From Chengkuizengella axinellae (lineage in GTDB: Bacteria > Bacillota > Bacilli > Paenibacillales > KCTC-33759), in NCBI RefSeq assembly GCF_030730905.1, contig NZ_JAVAMP010000012.1, positions 62,001-126,000 on the forward strand: a DNA stretch of 64,000 bases, in the 5' to 3' direction. Positions 38,281 through 46,936 of the stretch are shown here, piece by piece. The position numbers and the translations under genes are program-made. The notes beneath the pieces were generated by a model. That model searched no databases. It was not told the origin of the DNA and was given only the letters and a program-made list of their open reading frames with translations. How positions within the stretch are numbered: the stretch's first letter is position 1; each line of letters starts with the position of its first letter.

Positions 38281-38420
38281 AAATGAGGCTGGGACATAAG
38301 TTGAAATCTAGCTGGTTTTTGTACAATAAGCATAATTAAAACCGCATGAAATCAAGGTTTATAAATTTGATTTCATGCGGTTTATTCATTTTTGCTGGGT
38401 TTTGTCCCAGCCTCATTTTA
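38281..38420. repeat. Nested palindromic element and bidirectional terminator
   Basis: The outer arms (AAAATGAGGCTGGGACA at 38281 and TGTCCCAGCCTCATTTT near 38420) form a long inverted repeat. A second inverted repeat inside (AAACCGCATGAAATCA with its complement) forms another hairpin. The element of about 140 bp is MITE-like in size and lies between the Big_1 remnant and the phospholipase-D gene, which converge. It probably terminates both. GAGGCTGGGACA repeats are common in Firmicutes intergenic regions. Confidence 0.7.
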
Positions 38421-38421
38421 T

Positions 38422-40368
38422 TTAATTTATATCTCCGCCTGCACTTTGATATCTAGCATTAAACTCTTGTAGAAACTGATTCGTAATCTCAGCATTATGA
38501 ATAATCAGCATATTTTCATCATTCACATTATTTCCATTCTCACTCCAATTCGTTGAACCAATAATTACAGTAGGATCACTTGTAGTATCAGCATCAATTA
38601 ACATGGTCTTACTGTGTAGCTTTCTAGTTTCATTATCCTTATAAACTGGAGCTGGATTTGCCCAACGAATATTTGGATTGCCTTCACTTGACTGTGATGC
38701 TGTTCTTCCAGTCATATCTACGCTAGCCGACCACCACAGATTCCAGTAACTAGAATCAAAAACACCTTTCACATCAAACCCTGTTAACGTACCTTGTAAA
38801 TCTGAATAGGAACCTTCCCATTTAAATTTCAATTCATCTAAAATAGATTGATCACTCCATGCAAAAATAGTGAAATAAGTACTGTAATTAGATTCATTTT
38901 GAATAATATCTTTAACTCGACCTAATGCATTGTCACCCGAAGAAAAATATACTTCAATGACTGTCCCGTTAATATTCACACTATGGGGAGTATTATCCGA
39001 CTTTCTTGTATTAAAGTTAGAATTTTCTTGGTTAGGTGTTAGTGTATTGCTACCCCACATTTCATTAAATTCAGTTTCATATATACTAGCTAGTTCTGAA
39101 TTATTCACTTCAACAACGTGCTGCTGATTCCCATCTAAAATGCCATTTGCCATGTTTTCATCAGTACCGTAAAGACCCGTCACGGTAAAGTTCCAACTAC
39201 CTGTAAACATCCATTGATCATCAATAATGACAAATTTATTATGCATCTGAGTATTTGGTGAATAGTAAGCATCAATCCCTTTTTGTTCAGCATACACAAA
39301 TATATGACCTGATTGATTTGAACTACCCACTTGAACTGTGACTAAAGGAATATCACTGTAATCAGAAGGTAAACCATACTCTATTCTTTTTGTCGCATCT
39401 TCAACAACAAATATAGGAGAGTCTGAGAACACTTGTATATCATCTGATGTACCAATGATGCCATCTAAACCTCTGACCATTTTTTCTACGTATAATCTCA
39501 TAATTTCAAATCGTTCAATATAGCTGGGATCATCAGCATCTTTAGAGTCCGCTATAAATCGAATATCTATACCTTCGCTTGCTTTCATGATTAAAGTATC
39601 TACGACTCTAGGTAGATTAATTTCATATGCAGCCATATCTATACTCGTTGTAGCTTCATTTAAGCGTTCGATTAAACGATCTTCTAGATTCACGTTATAA
39701 TTTGCTTGATTTTGAAAACTAGCATATTCTTCTAAAGCACATTTATTGAAATAAAGATTGATAGCTCCAGGTTCATTAGAGATATTATTTATTTGCTCTT
39801 CTGTAGTGCTGCAGCTATTTACATCCAAGTTCGAATTTATTTGTTTAGGAGTACCAAACCCTCCATTATAAACGACATTCGATGTACTCCAGTTAGATGC
39901 AACCGAACCCGCATTTGAATCAATTCTTTCCATAGTAGCTTTCGTTGAATTATCTCCTGCATACCAGCTGTTAACTGTATCTACCAAGTTATTATTTTCA
40001 TCTCTTAATTCTAAATTTTCGCTTGTATTACTTAATGCACCAGTGTAAATCATGTCCGCAGCTATATTCGATACTGTGCTATCATCCGTTCGCTCTAATA
40101 GAAAGTAGTCATTTGCAGGAATCGTACCACTTAATTGAATGTTAGGTGTACCATCAGTAGAAACTAAAACCCATCCTTCTAATGTTATGGATGAATTTGT
40201 ATTGTTGTATAGTTCTATCCATTCATCATTACTACTCACATTTGTACCCATCCACGCTATTTCGTTAATTACTACTTTCCCTTCAGCAGCATTAATTGTG
40301 GTAATTTGAGGGAAATACATAGAAAATAATAAAGAGAGGACTAACGGAAATAATATAAACTTTCTCAT
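38422..40368 (-). CDS. Secreted phospholipase-D-like protein with lamin-tail domain
   Basis: The 648-residue protein has a signal peptide (1-27), a lamin tail domain (about 28-160; INEIAWMGTNVSSNDEWIEL) and two PLD half-domains. The first HKD motif is HNKFVIIDD...TGSWN (near residue 375), the second HSKTMLID...IGSTNW (near residue 582). Both have His, Lys and Asp, so catalysis is expected on phospholipids or nucleic acids. Lamin-tail domains often occur with secreted nucleases. AAAGGAG lies 10 nt before the ATG. It probably acts outside the cell. Confidence 0.85.
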   Translation of the reverse strand: MRKFILFPLVLSLLFSMYFPQITTINAAEGKVVINEIAWMGTNVSSNDEWIELYNNTNSSITLEGWVLVSTDGTPNIQLSGTIPANDYFLLERTDDSTVSNIAADMIYTGALSNTSENLELRDENNNLVDTVNSWYAGDNSTKATMERIDSNAGSVASNWSTSNVVYNGGFGTPKQINSNLDVNSCSTTEEQINNISNEPGAINLYFNKCALEEYASFQNQANYNVNLEDRLIERLNEATTSIDMAAYEINLPRVVDTLIMKASEGIDIRFIADSKDADDPSYIERFEIMRLYVEKMVRGLDGIIGTSDDIQVFSDSPIFVVEDATKRIEYGLPSDYSDIPLVTVQVGSSNQSGHIFVYAEQKGIDAYYSPNTQMHNKFVIIDDQWMFTGSWNFTVTGLYGTDENMANGILDGNQQHVVEVNNSELASIYETEFNEMWGSNTLTPNQENSNFNTRKSDNTPHSVNINGTVIEVYFSSGDNALGRVKDIIQNESNYSTYFTIFAWSDQSILDELKFKWEGSYSDLQGTLTGFDVKGVFDSSYWNLWWSASVDMTGRTASQSSEGNPNIRWANPAPVYKDNETRKLHSKTMLIDADTTSDPTVIIGSTNWSENGNNVNDENMLIIHNAEITNQFLQEFNARYQSAGGDIN

Positions 40369-40747
40369 AAATCAACAACTCCTTTGGTTGATATGATGTT
40401 AAGAAACCGATTACATATATAGTTATGATATCATGGTTGTCTATTATTTTTATATCTATATTTTTTTATAATCTTTCTCCTTATTTAGAGTTTAACTCAG
40501 GTAACACAACATACTATCTGAAGTTTTTTATTTTCATTTCTAGATAAAATAATACGTAACAATTTTTGTTGAGAATACTTTGTGCCCTTAAATTTGAAGT
40601 TGATAGTGTAATAGTCTTAATGCTATTTTTATTCAAAAAATTCCCCTTACTTAATAGGTTTTGTCGTTACAATTAGCAAAGGAAATCATTAAACAAAAAA
40701 TAATATGCCTTTTCGCATTCTCTATTTGAATCATTTAATAAAATTGT
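40369..40747. other. Intergenic region
   Basis: I see no ORF. It holds the promoter of the PLD gene and the 3' end of the next gene. Only weak inverted repeats occur, including one around the PLD ribosome binding site. Confidence 0.4.
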
Positions 40748-41338
40748 TTAATGTAATTTTGGATAAATTAAATCATTATAAATTTCTAAAAGATCTTTTC
40801 CATTTAGGTTATACATACCTTTGCTAGAGGATGTTAAACTATTAATATTTTTTATTATAGTATCTATTAAATAGGTTACTTCAACATTCTTATTATGCAA
40901 TACATTATATGTAGGAAAGTGAAGACGTTTAATATCACTATCAAAAGCATAAAAATGTGGAGTTTCATACATAATTTTATCAGGTAGATAGTCTTGTATA
41001 CGATCTTTGTAATGTTGGTGTTTAATTGTTAAATCTATCACCCCAAAAGGTGGGGCAACTACCCAAACATGTCCGTCATCAAAAGGAGGGGAACTAGGTA
41101 GAATAGAACGTAACTTTAAATCTGCAGAAAAGCCAATTCGTACCCTACCAAATACCTGATAGTTCCATATTCCTTCCTTTTCCAAAATACTAGATATCAT
41201 CAAAGAAGTAGATTCACATAAGCCTATATTATTTGGGTCTTTATTTAATTCTTCATACAATATTGAACATACTGTATGAAGAATTCGTCTAGATTCTTTA
41301 ATATACGATCTTGAATAAGGCTTTAGATTTATAAACAT
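40748..41338 (-). CDS. Possible cysteine-protease/transglutaminase-fold protein
   Basis: In this 196-residue protein Cys41 (in GLCESTS), His90 (in DGHVWVV) and Asp102 (in GVIDLT) are spaced as in transglutaminase-like or papain-like folds, where a Cys-His-Asp triad is used. No signal peptide is present. The 27-nt gap to an upstream 47-residue ORF suggests an operon. The fold is inferred from triad spacing only; the substrate is unknown. Confidence 0.45.
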   Translation of the reverse strand: MFINLKPYSRSYIKESRRILHTVCSILYEELNKDPNNIGLCESTSLMISSILEKEGIWNYQVFGRVRIGFSADLKLRSILPSSPPFDDGHVWVVAPPFGVIDLTIKHQHYKDRIQDYLPDKIMYETPHFYAFDSDIKRLHFPTYNVLHNKNVEVTYLIDTIIKNINSLTSSSKGMYNLNGKDLLEIYNDLIYPKLH

Positions 41339-41365
41339 AGCATATTCTTTATAATCATCAAAAAT

Positions 41366-41509
41366 TTAAGCTTTTTTATATTCGGGTTTATTCCAAAAAT
41401 CTATTTCTTTGTAGGAAATATCATACCTGCTAAATGCATATAATAAATTCTTATATTCTCTTTTTTTAATTTGATTTATTTCCCTTTTTTCAAAAAGTTT
41501 GGGCAACAT
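41366..41509 (-). CDS. 47-residue protein upstream of the Cys-His-Asp protein
   Basis: A small basic protein starts MLPKLFEKREINQIKKREYK and ends EYKKA, with AAGGAG 6 nt before the ATG at 41509. It is too short for a standard ORF call. It probably shares an operon with the Cys-His-Asp protein and may be its partner; the function is unknown. Confidence 0.5.
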   Translation of the reverse strand: MLPKLFEKREINQIKKREYKNLLYAFSRYDISYKEIDFWNKPEYKKA

Positions 41510-41656
41510 ATTATTCTCCTTATCATAGTTAAGTGATTATTTTAAAAAGAATATGATTCTGTTCTATATTTTTAATTAAACAGAACAGATTTTTTAATGA
41601 TAAATAAACATTTAAAATCACTTATAATTATTTTAAGTTGAGTATAAACTAGAAAT

Positions 41657-42643
41657 TTATTTTATAAATATATTTTCATAATGCCACTCGAAGTATTCTT
41701 TATTCTTCTCTGTATATCCAGGACAGTGCTGACCTTTTAATAAATTTAGTCTTTCTCGAAAAACTGGAAAATCATACATCTGGGTTACTTCAATAATTCC
41801 TTTTTTATTTACAGCTATATACCCTTTCTCAAACAAATCATCACAACCAAACTTACACATAAGTAATGCTATATTATCTAGGTCTTTCATTTCTGTATCA
41901 TCGCATTCACATCTTTTTTTTATATGAGCTGCCCACAACATGCTTTCAGGAAATTCATGACCACACATTTGACATAAAGCAACTTCTCTTTGGTGTAATA
42001 ACCTATCTCTTAATTCTCCTTGTTCTGGTCTATATTTAACCAGTGATTTTTTGTCAAATATACTCCATTCACTACTCTTCACATTAAAATCTGATGGTTT
42101 ATTGGAATTCCTTTTGGTATCAGTAACTAATTCTAAATGCTCACCAACTTTTCCGAATTGAAACAATCCATGTGTAATAATTTTCCTTAGAAACCTAAAC
42201 AGTGTAGAGTCTTTTTGTTTTTTTCCTTTATAATCTTCAACAATAGTAGAAATTATTTCCTTTCCAGCTGCTGTTTTATATCCATTTTTGATTGAGTAAT
42301 GTTTACCATCAATTTCTACCGTTTGAATAATATATTTGATTGTACCGTGCACATGTTTATTTTCAATGTTTTCGTTAATTTCCATAGTGTAGTAAATACC
42401 ATTTTTTTTGTCTTGTATACTATCTAATAAACCAAATCCTAACCTAAAAACACTTCCCTCTTCTTGCTTTTTATTAATATTACAGTGAGCATGGACATCC
42501 TTCAGTTTATTACGATATTTTCTTTTTTCATTAAGAAATTCAAAACTACCAATATTCCAAATCGTTGATAGTTCTCTTTCTGAAAGACAGATCCATATAT
42601 TCATTATGTTTTTTTCTTTTACTACTTTTTCAGGTAAATCCAT
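41657..42643 (-). CDS. HNH endonuclease-domain protein
   Basis: The 328-residue protein carries a C-terminal HNH motif with zinc ligands (about 225-275): LCQMCGHEFPESMLWAAHIKKR, then DLDNIALLMCKFGCDDLFEKGYI. His in AAHIKK, the DNIALL line and the following Asp/Glu residues fit the HNH fold. The ~220 N-terminal residues are unrecognised and may form the DNA- or substrate-binding part. Such proteins are common in restriction systems. It is separate from the upstream HEPN gene by 365 nt. Confidence 0.7.
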   Translation of the reverse strand: MDLPEKVVKEKNIMNIWICLSERELSTIWNIGSFEFLNEKRKYRNKLKDVHAHCNINKKQEEGSVFRLGFGLLDSIQDKKNGIYYTMEINENIENKHVHGTIKYIIQTVEIDGKHYSIKNGYKTAAGKEIISTIVEDYKGKKQKDSTLFRFLRKIITHGLFQFGKVGEHLELVTDTKRNSNKPSDFNVKSSEWSIFDKKSLVKYRPEQGELRDRLLHQREVALCQMCGHEFPESMLWAAHIKKRCECDDTEMKDLDNIALLMCKFGCDDLFEKGYIAVNKKGIIEVTQMYDFPVFRERLNLLKGQHCPGYTEKNKEYFEWHYENIFIK

Positions 42644-42957
42644 ACATTATCTCTGCCTTTCTATTCTACTAATTAGATTTATATTTTTCCCATTCCAAAC
42701 CCATATGTGGACCTTTAAATCACCTTCCCCTTTTTTACCTCTCATATTACGTTCACTAATAATAACCCTTTGAAGGTTATCCAATAAAAGTGATAGTTTT
42801 GATAACCTTTGTTGATCCTAATGTATAGAAGAAACATTTGATTAGAAGTTGATCTTAGTGGTGAAATAATTACTTATTTTTATAGCTAAGTTTAATTAAA
42901 TTAATAAATTTTCTTCAAAGTTGACTATACCTTTGCAATTTACATGAGGGTAATGAG
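42644..42957. other. Intergenic region with three related inverted repeats
   Basis: AAGGTTATC (42773-42781) pairs with GATAACCTT (42801-42809), and an ATAACC lies just before at about 42762. The GGTTAT half-site therefore occurs three times, which suggests an operator for the HNH gene. No ORF is supported here. Confidence 0.4.
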
Positions 42958-42990
42958 TAAGTATCTATCAAAATCAAAGATAGATACTTA
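42958..42990 (-). terminator. Hairpin after the HEPN gene
   Basis: TAAGTATCTATC pairs perfectly with GATAGATACTTA across a 9-base loop. The T tract is missing, so termination may be incomplete. Confidence 0.5.
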
Positions 42991-43008
42991 CCTGATCATT
43001 AGTCTAAA

Positions 43009-43767
43009 TTATATAAATACAGACCTATCATAAATATTATCAATTATTTTATCGATTAACATTTTTGATGTTTTATCTAGTAAAGGAATCACTTTGGAAG
43101 TTTCCTTTATAGCCTCAAGAGTCGTATTTTCCCCACCATGTACAATCCCATTTCTTTTATCATACATGGAATCTATCCATCTTTCTGGTAAATCCCAACT
43201 AGTTATTTCTCCAAAATAATCTATAAAGCACTGATAAATTTGATTTTTAACTCCTTCTTTTGTTCGATTTATAGGAGTATGGTATTTCTTTCCTAGAATT
43301 TCTATAACATTCCAAAAAGCTAAAAATTGATCGAATGTATTATGTGATAATTTCCCCTTAGAATACCAACCAATAGCTCTTAATAGTTTTGATTGTTCAG
43401 ACTCAAATATTCTGGACATTTTAAAAGCAGTCTTGATATTGGTTTCTGTTAATACCCTTCTGCCAGGGAAGCTTCTTGGTGAATTATACCTACCTTCATT
43501 TTTATGTAATTGAATAGGTACCTCATTATTTAATGTTAAAATATCCCTCATTCTTCCAAAATAAACATAAGCAACAGTTTCAGCGATATCTATCGTGTCT
43601 GCATAAGCAGTAATAGTTGCTTTAATACCATAATGGCTTTTTGATAGTTGTATATTACTATAAAATTGATGATGATCAAATCCTTTTTCTTGTCTGAAAC
43701 TTATATTCTTTTCGATAGTTATAGGACCAATCACATCAAAATCAATTTCCCATATTTTTCTCTCCAA
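43009..43767 (-). CDS. HEPN-domain protein (ApeA-like)
   Basis: The C-terminal half of this 252-residue protein is a helical bundle with FLAFWNVIEILGKKY and RNGIVHGG; R205-x4-H210 is the HEPN catalytic motif, and the N-terminal half is beta-rich. The layout resembles ApeA-type proteins. HEPN proteins are usually RNases in abortive infection and toxin-antitoxin systems. The start is TTG with GGGGGA 6 nt upstream. It lies 152 nt after the HTH-McrB_N-HNH gene on the same strand. A role in restriction of phage or foreign RNA is inferred. Confidence 0.7.
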   Translation of the reverse strand: MERKIWEIDFDVIGPITIEKNISFRQEKGFDHHQFYSNIQLSKSHYGIKATITAYADTIDIAETVAYVYFGRMRDILTLNNEVPIQLHKNEGRYNSPRSFPGRRVLTETNIKTAFKMSRIFESEQSKLLRAIGWYSKGKLSHNTFDQFLAFWNVIEILGKKYHTPINRTKEGVKNQIYQCFIDYFGEITSWDLPERWIDSMYDKRNGIVHGGENTTLEAIKETSKVIPLLDKTSKMLIDKIIDNIYDRSVFI

Positions 43768-43919
43768 TTTACTTCCCCCTTTGTTATGATCGACATTTAT
43801 AGTATCTACACTTGTACAATAATTGTCAGTGTTGTGTTCAGATGATCATTATCAAATTTCATTTGTATTATTTTAGGATGAAATATATAAAAATTTATAC
43901 TGAGATTATTTTACTAACT

Positions 43920-45299
43920 TTAATACGACTTAAACAAGTCACTGAATGTTATCTCAATACCAACTGATTCTAATTTATCTCGTCTTTCATAAAATAATTT
44001 TTTAAGCATCTCTTCCTTTAGCTTATCAACACCATGATGAATTGCTCTATGACAAGTAGGGCACAAACTGAGTAAATTAGCAATACGATCCAAGTCATTT
44101 TCAAATTCAGACTGAAGATTCATCAATACTAAATGGTGAGATTCCATGAAAGGTTTGCCCGTTTTTTTAGAAATAAATGTTGTATGGTTTTCATCATAAG
44201 CACACTTGTAATCTGCTAGACGCAAAGCTTCTGCTGCTACATTTGCATTTCGTGACCATCTTTTCTTTTCACTTTTATCAACCGTTGGATCAGGTCGTTT
44301 ACTCGGTCCGTCTTCTTCTTCAAATACTTTCGTATTTCCTTTGGCAAGATCATTTACTTTCTCTTGATATTGTATCTCCTGTTTACTATCATCTAAATAT
44401 TGTCCGTCATCTTCTAAAAGTAAATAATCATTAAACTGGCTAATAGAACGTTTCCCTATTAAACTTTCAATTTCATTGTATGCTATTAAAAGTGATCTTA
44501 AATCACGAATAATTTCTTGTGAACTAATAAAAGATTGAAGGTCGTAGTATCGACCATAAATATGCCCGTTTTCATATCCTCTTCCTAAATCTCCTCTACT
44601 CACAAGGTCAATATCTGTTTCCATAAGATAATCAGGTACAGTATTCAACTGATCTCGGATTAAAGATGCCGTTCTAAGGATTTTTTCTCGACCTACCTTC
44701 GTACCGTACTTATCCTTGAAATAGGTATATCCTTGATTTAAACTCACATAAAACCCACTCATATCAGATTTAAACAAATATACAATGTAATACCCTTTGG
44801 TTGCTGTTGTGGTGATTGACTTTAAGAACACAGATATCCAAGGAACTTCAGCCCACTGACCTTGTCCGATGGAGCCCACTACAAAATATTTTTCATTTAA
44901 TCCAACTTCATTAATTATGGTGCTGGTGGTTATATTACGAACATGATCTCCCATGAAATGACCCTTAAAGACTTCTTGTTTAGCTTGTAAATAATTGTCG
45001 AGGATATACTTTAATTTTTCGAATGCTGACAAATCTTCAACTTTCTCTGTACTTCCAAACTGATTGGTTGCAGATCCCTCGATATCCTCTCTACTGATCA
45101 AATGATTTACAGTTACACCAAAATAATCTGCAATTTTAACCAAAAAATCCATATCAATCTTTTGATCTCCATTCTCCATTCTTGATAGAGTTGGATAAGA
45201 AATAAATAACTCATAGGATAATCTCCGCAAACTAATTCCTTTCGATTCTCTCAACGATCTAATATTCCCACCAACAACCTTGTTATAACTATGTTCCAA
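43920..45299 (-). CDS. HTH-McrB_N-HNH restriction-like protein
   Basis: This ~459-residue protein joins an N-terminal XRE-type helix-turn-helix (about 8-65: IRSLRESKGISLRRLSYEL), a McrB N-terminal-like (DUF3578) domain (about 95-250: GSIGQGQWAEVPWISVF) and a C-terminal HNH domain (about 360-455: CAYDENHTTF, FMESHHLVLMNLQ, LLSLCPTCHRAIHHG). McrB_N domains recognise modified cytosine, so this looks like a modification-dependent (type IV-like) nuclease under autoregulation. The TTG at 45299 fits AGGTGA 6 nt upstream; a GTG at 45308 is the alternative. Confidence 0.8.
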   Translation of the reverse strand: MEHSYNKVVGGNIRSLRESKGISLRRLSYELFISYPTLSRMENGDQKIDMDFLVKIADYFGVTVNHLISREDIEGSATNQFGSTEKVEDLSAFEKLKYILDNYLQAKQEVFKGHFMGDHVRNITTSTIINEVGLNEKYFVVGSIGQGQWAEVPWISVFLKSITTTATKGYYIVYLFKSDMSGFYVSLNQGYTYFKDKYGTKVGREKILRTASLIRDQLNTVPDYLMETDIDLVSRGDLGRGYENGHIYGRYYDLQSFISSQEIIRDLRSLLIAYNEIESLIGKRSISQFNDYLLLEDDGQYLDDSKQEIQYQEKVNDLAKGNTKVFEEEDGPSKRPDPTVDKSEKKRWSRNANVAAEALRLADYKCAYDENHTTFISKKTGKPFMESHHLVLMNLQSEFENDLDRIANLLSLCPTCHRAIHHGVDKLKEEMLKKLFYERRDKLESVGIEITFSDLFKSY

Positions 45300-45363
45300 A
45301 GCAATCACCTCATTTATTTTTAATTGATATCATCTTACTATATCAATAAAATAATAACAATAT

Positions 45364-45413
45364 ATTTTCATTTTTAGAAACAAAAAAAAATCACTGTTTC
45401 AATTTTAGAAACA
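45364..45413. promoter_or_regulatory. Paired operator for the HTH-McrB_N-HNH gene
   Basis: TGTTTC-7-GAAACA is a perfect inverted repeat at 45395-45413. A second copy with ATTTTC-7-GAAACA lies at 45364-45382. Their centres are 31 bp apart, about three helical turns, so two dimers could bind on one face. They lie 65-115 bp upstream of the gene that carries its own XRE helix-turn-helix, so autoregulation is likely. Confidence 0.6.
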
Positions 45414-45532
45414 AAACTGATATTTGTTCCTTAAAATCTCAAAGTTTATTAATCTATAAACCTATTGTGAATTGTGGACGTATTATTTCTAAATAAAAGC
45501 TGATGAATAATTCTTTTGAACAAATAAAACAA

Positions 45533-45558
45533 CCCCTCTCAATTTAAATTTGAGAAGG
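45533..45558 (-). terminator. Terminator at the end of the toxin-antitoxin pair
   Basis: CCCTTCTCAAA pairs with TTTGAGAGGGG around a short loop. It overlaps the antitoxin stop codon and is followed by TTGTTTTATTTG on the minus strand. Confidence 0.7.
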
Positions 45559-45993
45559 GCTGATTACATCAAATAAATTCAAGGTGAACGGTACAGGAAG
45601 TTTATGATTTAACCGATGAGTGACTTCTTCATCAACAATCTCATCAATTTTGGCATGAAGTCTTAAGTCTCCCAGTTCCTCACCACACTCATTACACTCG
45701 TTATATGGGACTGATTTAAGTGGTATTTCAAATGATGATCCACCAATATCCACATGTTTTATATCGTCTTTATACACGACTTTTAAATCAGTACTCCCAC
45801 AGCTACAACTTTTTAAAGGAGTTACCTCTCTTCGATCATTTTCAACTAAACTTCTAATGTACTGTGATACGTTCCCTTTTTCGTGCAAGATTGCTTTTAA
45901 TTCAATCATTCTTTTTTCCTCCCTCGTCAATCTAATATCGGGCAAATGAAATTCACGAGGATTGCTTGATTTTGGACGGCCAACTTTGGACAT
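45544..45993 (-). CDS. YgiT/MqsA-like zinc-finger antitoxin with RHH-like N-terminus
   Basis: The 149-residue protein has a basic N-terminal region resembling a ribbon-helix-helix (VGRPKSSNPREFHLPDIRLT) and a YgiT/MqsA-type zinc finger (C63-x-C65 and C100-x2-C103, in SCSCGS and ECNECG). MqsA-type antitoxins bind zinc and DNA and neutralise partner toxins. It lies 61 nt downstream of the DUF4258-like gene and ends in a terminator. AGGAGT precedes the ATG by about 9 nt. The RHH-plus-zinc-finger layout is unusual. Confidence 0.65.
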   Translation of the reverse strand: MSKVGRPKSSNPREFHLPDIRLTREEKRMIELKAILHEKGNVSQYIRSLVENDRREVTPLKSCSCGSTDLKVVYKDDIKHVDIGGSSFEIPLKSVPYNECNECGEELGDLRLHAKIDEIVDEEVTHRLNHKLPVPFTLNLFDVISPSQI

Positions 45994-46054
45994 TCCGTAT
46001 CAACTCCTTTTATTTCATTATACCCATCTTTTTTAATTTTTGCACCTACAAAAA

Positions 46055-46495
46055 TTAATTGGTTTTGCAAACACAAATCCTATTAGTGAAATTTTCATTC
46101 CACTTCCAAGGGTTTGAACGAGGATCATAGACTGTCTTAACAAAGAGATGATCATTACTTTGCATTTGAACAGCAATATGAACTGGACGATAAACGCCAG
46201 GTGATAGTTTTAAAAAGTAACATATCAAACACTGATATTGCTTGCTCTTGGCTTCATAATAATATTCCATCACAAAACCATTCAACAGGGCTTCAAGAAT
46301 ATGTTTATTATTAAAGCTACGTTCTAACCCTCGTACAGCTGCGTGTCTAGCAAAAGAGATATCTCCTTCGCCATTTTTATACTTCTCTCTGAACTGGACT
46401 ATTTTATCTTCGACTAGATCCATACCTTTTTCCATTGCATCATATCTTTTTTTCGTTATTTGTAAACATTGATCTGGATTCTTACAAACCATCAT
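46055..46495 (-). CDS. DUF4258-like toxin of the toxin-antitoxin pair
   Basis: The 146-residue protein matches the DUF4258 shape: FARHAAVRGLERSF, then ILEALLNGFVMEYYYEAK, then YRPVHIAVQM and TVYDPRSNPWKW. DUF4258 proteins are small RelE/BrnT-like toxins found beside YgiT zinc-finger antitoxins. The toxin gene is first and the antitoxin second, as in MqsRA. GGAGGGG lies upstream of the double ATG. A structured RNA with its own terminator (46524-46780) lies directly upstream, so expression may be controlled by attenuation. Confidence 0.65.
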   Translation of the reverse strand: MMVCKNPDQCLQITKKRYDAMEKGMDLVEDKIVQFREKYKNGEGDISFARHAAVRGLERSFNNKHILEALLNGFVMEYYYEAKSKQYQCLICYFLKLSPGVYRPVHIAVQMQSNDHLFVKTVYDPRSNPWKWNENFTNRICVCKTN

Positions 46496-46523
46496 TTCCC
46501 CTCCAAAATTGAGTTTTTAGACA

Positions 46524-46780
46524 ACAAAAAAAGACCTAAATAACTACTCTCAAAAAAGTAGATTTGGTCTTTTCGTCTTTGAATATGTAGCACAAAATAA
46601 AGTGTGTACTTTTTAATATCAAAATCTCTATTATTTTAGAATTTTGATGAAGTTCATATTTTTACTCTTATGATTTTATCAGCGAATTTCAGCCTGCTCT
46701 GAAACCTTAAGAGTACCGCCTATCATAAATGGTTATCCCACATATGCTATACCCGTTACTATATAAGTACTTGGGTTACT
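46524..46780 (-). ncRNA. Structured RNA copy A, leader of the DUF4258/YgiT pair
   Basis: On the minus strand, in order: a conserved 27-nt element (46751-46777, AACCCAAG...TAACGGGT), helix P1 (46708-46714 with 46664-46670) enclosing hairpin P2 (TTTCAG/CTGAAA) and a conserved GCTGATAAAAT segment, helix P3 (46618-46648, ATCAAAAT with ATTTTGAT plus TCT/AGA), then a terminator (46524-46573, AAAAGACC/GGTCTTTT then T7). It ends just before the toxin gene's ribosome binding site, so it may be a leader that controls read-through. Copies B and C support the structure by compensatory changes. The family is not recognised. Confidence 0.65.
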
Positions 46781-46936
46781 TATCTACGTTAGATAAGTTG
46801 AATTTTAACTATTATTCTTAAACAGATGACGATGATAATAATTAAAATATATTAAGTATTATAGACTTTGAAAATAAACTTTACAAGTAGCTTTGAGTTT
46901 TTAGCCAGCTAATTTTAATTTTTTTAATCAATGTCT

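Noticed and set aside
43009-43767. Classing the HEPN protein as part of a known named system
   Set aside because: The motif is clear, but no diagnostic partner gene of a named system is adjacent.
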